Below, piece after piece: positions 63,072 through 64,000 of a stretch of 64,000 nucleotides of DNA. The DNA comes from Pyralis farinalis. Lineage: Eukaryota; Arthropoda; Insecta; Lepidoptera; Pyralidae. The translations under genes and the position numbers were made by a program. Within the stretch, counting starts at the first letter, position 1. The number at the start of each line of letters is the position of its first letter. Location: the NCBI GenBank assembly GCA_947507595.1, contig OX382283.1:454001-518000 (forward strand). The letters are read 5' to 3'. Under the pieces are notes generated by a model. The model saw only the letters and a list, made by a program, of their open reading frames with translations, did not search any database and had not been told where the DNA came from.

Positions 63072-63564
63072 ATGTTAATCTTTAGAGTAATTACAAATAT
63101 GTACATAAACCCGAAAACACTAATTTTGATGTCACATGCCAAAGTGAATGAATACTTCACCAAAATTTCAAGAAATCGTTCAGGTAAGAAATAACGAGTT
63201 CACCTTCAGTTTTTCTCTTTGTGCTGTAAGCTGTAGGGAGCGTTGTATAAACTCAAGACGAGATAAAATTTCAACGGCTGTTTACTATGGCCCGGGGAGA
63301 GTTCAAGCTAACGGAAGTTCAGTTAGCTTTACCTGCTTGCAGGAACGATAGGTTGTTGTTATCGGTAACAGTTAACCTTCTCGTTTGTTGTCTGTTAACA
63401 TAGTTTTACTAGGTATATATAGAGTTGTGCACGAACAGGGGGTGATTATTACGATGGTTGCTTATAATTAATTACTACACAAGATTTTCAACCCTCATTA
63501 TTTTCCTGGTAAAGGTAGGGTTAATGTCGACACGCGAAATACGCTATTGTCTTGTGTTTTTTAT
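63072..63564. other. unassigned
   Basis: No recognised feature. Confidence 0.3.
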
Positions 63565-63960
63565 ACAGTATCTGGAGCTACGCGAGCATGCGATCCACCG
63601 GATGAATTCTAATATAAAATTATTAAATAATTAAGATATAATTCTTGCCGTAGCCTATGAACGCTTGAAATACAGTATTACTAGCGTAGCATCTTCGTTT
63701 GGGGCTTTCTAGTAATCCCATTCACTTTTTCATCAAGCATACGGCCTGTCTGATGGTAGACAGTCACCGTAGCCATTTGCAACTCCAGGGGTGTCACCCG
63801 TGCGTTGCCGACCCTATAAAAACCTCTTCACGTATTTCTTGAAGAATGCCATGCTGTAGTCCCTTAGAACGACAGTTGGGAGCAATAACACTTGCAGGAA
63901 TATAACAACGCTTCAGCGAGTTGTTAACTGGATGCGGTTTTCGGCGAGGCTGAGCTAGGG
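63565..63960 (-). repeat. decayed SINE tails and body
   Basis: 63565-63690: CGAGCATGCGATCCACCGGA ... GCCGTAGCCTATGAACGCTT, split by an AT insertion. 63722-63820: CAAGCATACGGCCTGTCTGA, GTAGACAGTCACCGTAGCC and TTGCCGACCCTA (third tail variant, as at 31440). 63825-63960: SINE-A body pieces including GTTGTTAACTGGATGCGGTT. Confidence 0.55.
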
Positions 63961-64000
63961 CTAGTCATCGCCAACCAGTCCGCCAGCGGGCCCACTTCTC

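Noticed and set aside
62862..63194. 110-codon plus-strand frame rich in Ala
   Set aside because: Begins in a repeat fragment and is low complexity. The opposite strand has a more protein-like reading. Probably a shadow frame.
1..64000. bacterial or viral origin of the sequence
   Set aside because: No operons, ribosome-binding sites or dense coding. Lepidopteran-type SINEs, LINEs and mariners throughout and a spliced exon indicate an insect nuclear genome.

Overview
The window looks like intergenic or intronic DNA from an insect, most probably a moth or butterfly. It has no operons, no ribosome-binding sites and no long uninterrupted host gene. What can be recognised is almost entirely mobile DNA of kinds common in Lepidoptera: mariner-like transposons, an RTE-like LINE whose C-terminus ends QQWTSTG and is followed by GATGATGAT repeats, several other 5'-truncated LINEs, a Helitron helicase relic, a large tRNA-headed SINE family, and the 'GGTTCCGTACCC' interspersed repeat. 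The organism call is an inference from these families. No species was identified.

Layout. From 1 to 20 kb there are SINE copies on both strands, a Helitron helicase relic (2.7-3.5 kb), LINE 3' ends, a possible TIR element (7.85-9.63 kb), an 84-bp perfect palindrome (12.16 kb), an R1/jockey-type LINE (12.9-13.9 kb) and a second RT-coding LINE (15.6-16.8 kb). From 19.8 to 22.3 kb a complete mariner with an intact 357-residue transposase sits inside a decayed RTE-like LINE. From 22.8 to 28.0 kb and again from 51.7 to 57.1 kb lie two closely related TTAA-bounded elements in opposite orientation. Both carry the same truncated LINE and the same internally deleted transposon protein. The second copy has the same terminal sequence at both ends. 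From 32.06 to 32.74 kb a clean solo LTR splits a SINE. From 37.5 to 42.3 kb a 4.8-kb element with 19-bp inverted ends interrupts a LINE copy and itself contains a foldback element with 400-bp arms.

Host sequence is sparse. The best host feature is one 63-codon exon on the minus strand (58,689-58,877). It has a canonical splice donor, and its translation resembles the second half of the first C2 domain of ferlins (otoferlin/misfire type). If correct, the right end of the window lies in a ferlin gene transcribed right to left, with repeat-filled introns. Three weaker candidates are a secreted-peptide first exon at 30.04 kb, a signal-peptide-like exon at 46.4 kb, and minus-strand GC-rich open stretches at 60.7 and 62.9 kb.

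The window's main interest is genome dynamics: nested insertions with readable order, several perfect short inverted duplications, a chimeric transposon, and SINEs that appear to exchange head and tail modules. Nearly all short open frames are chance frames or decayed transposon coding. Percent identities and family names need database work that could not be run here.
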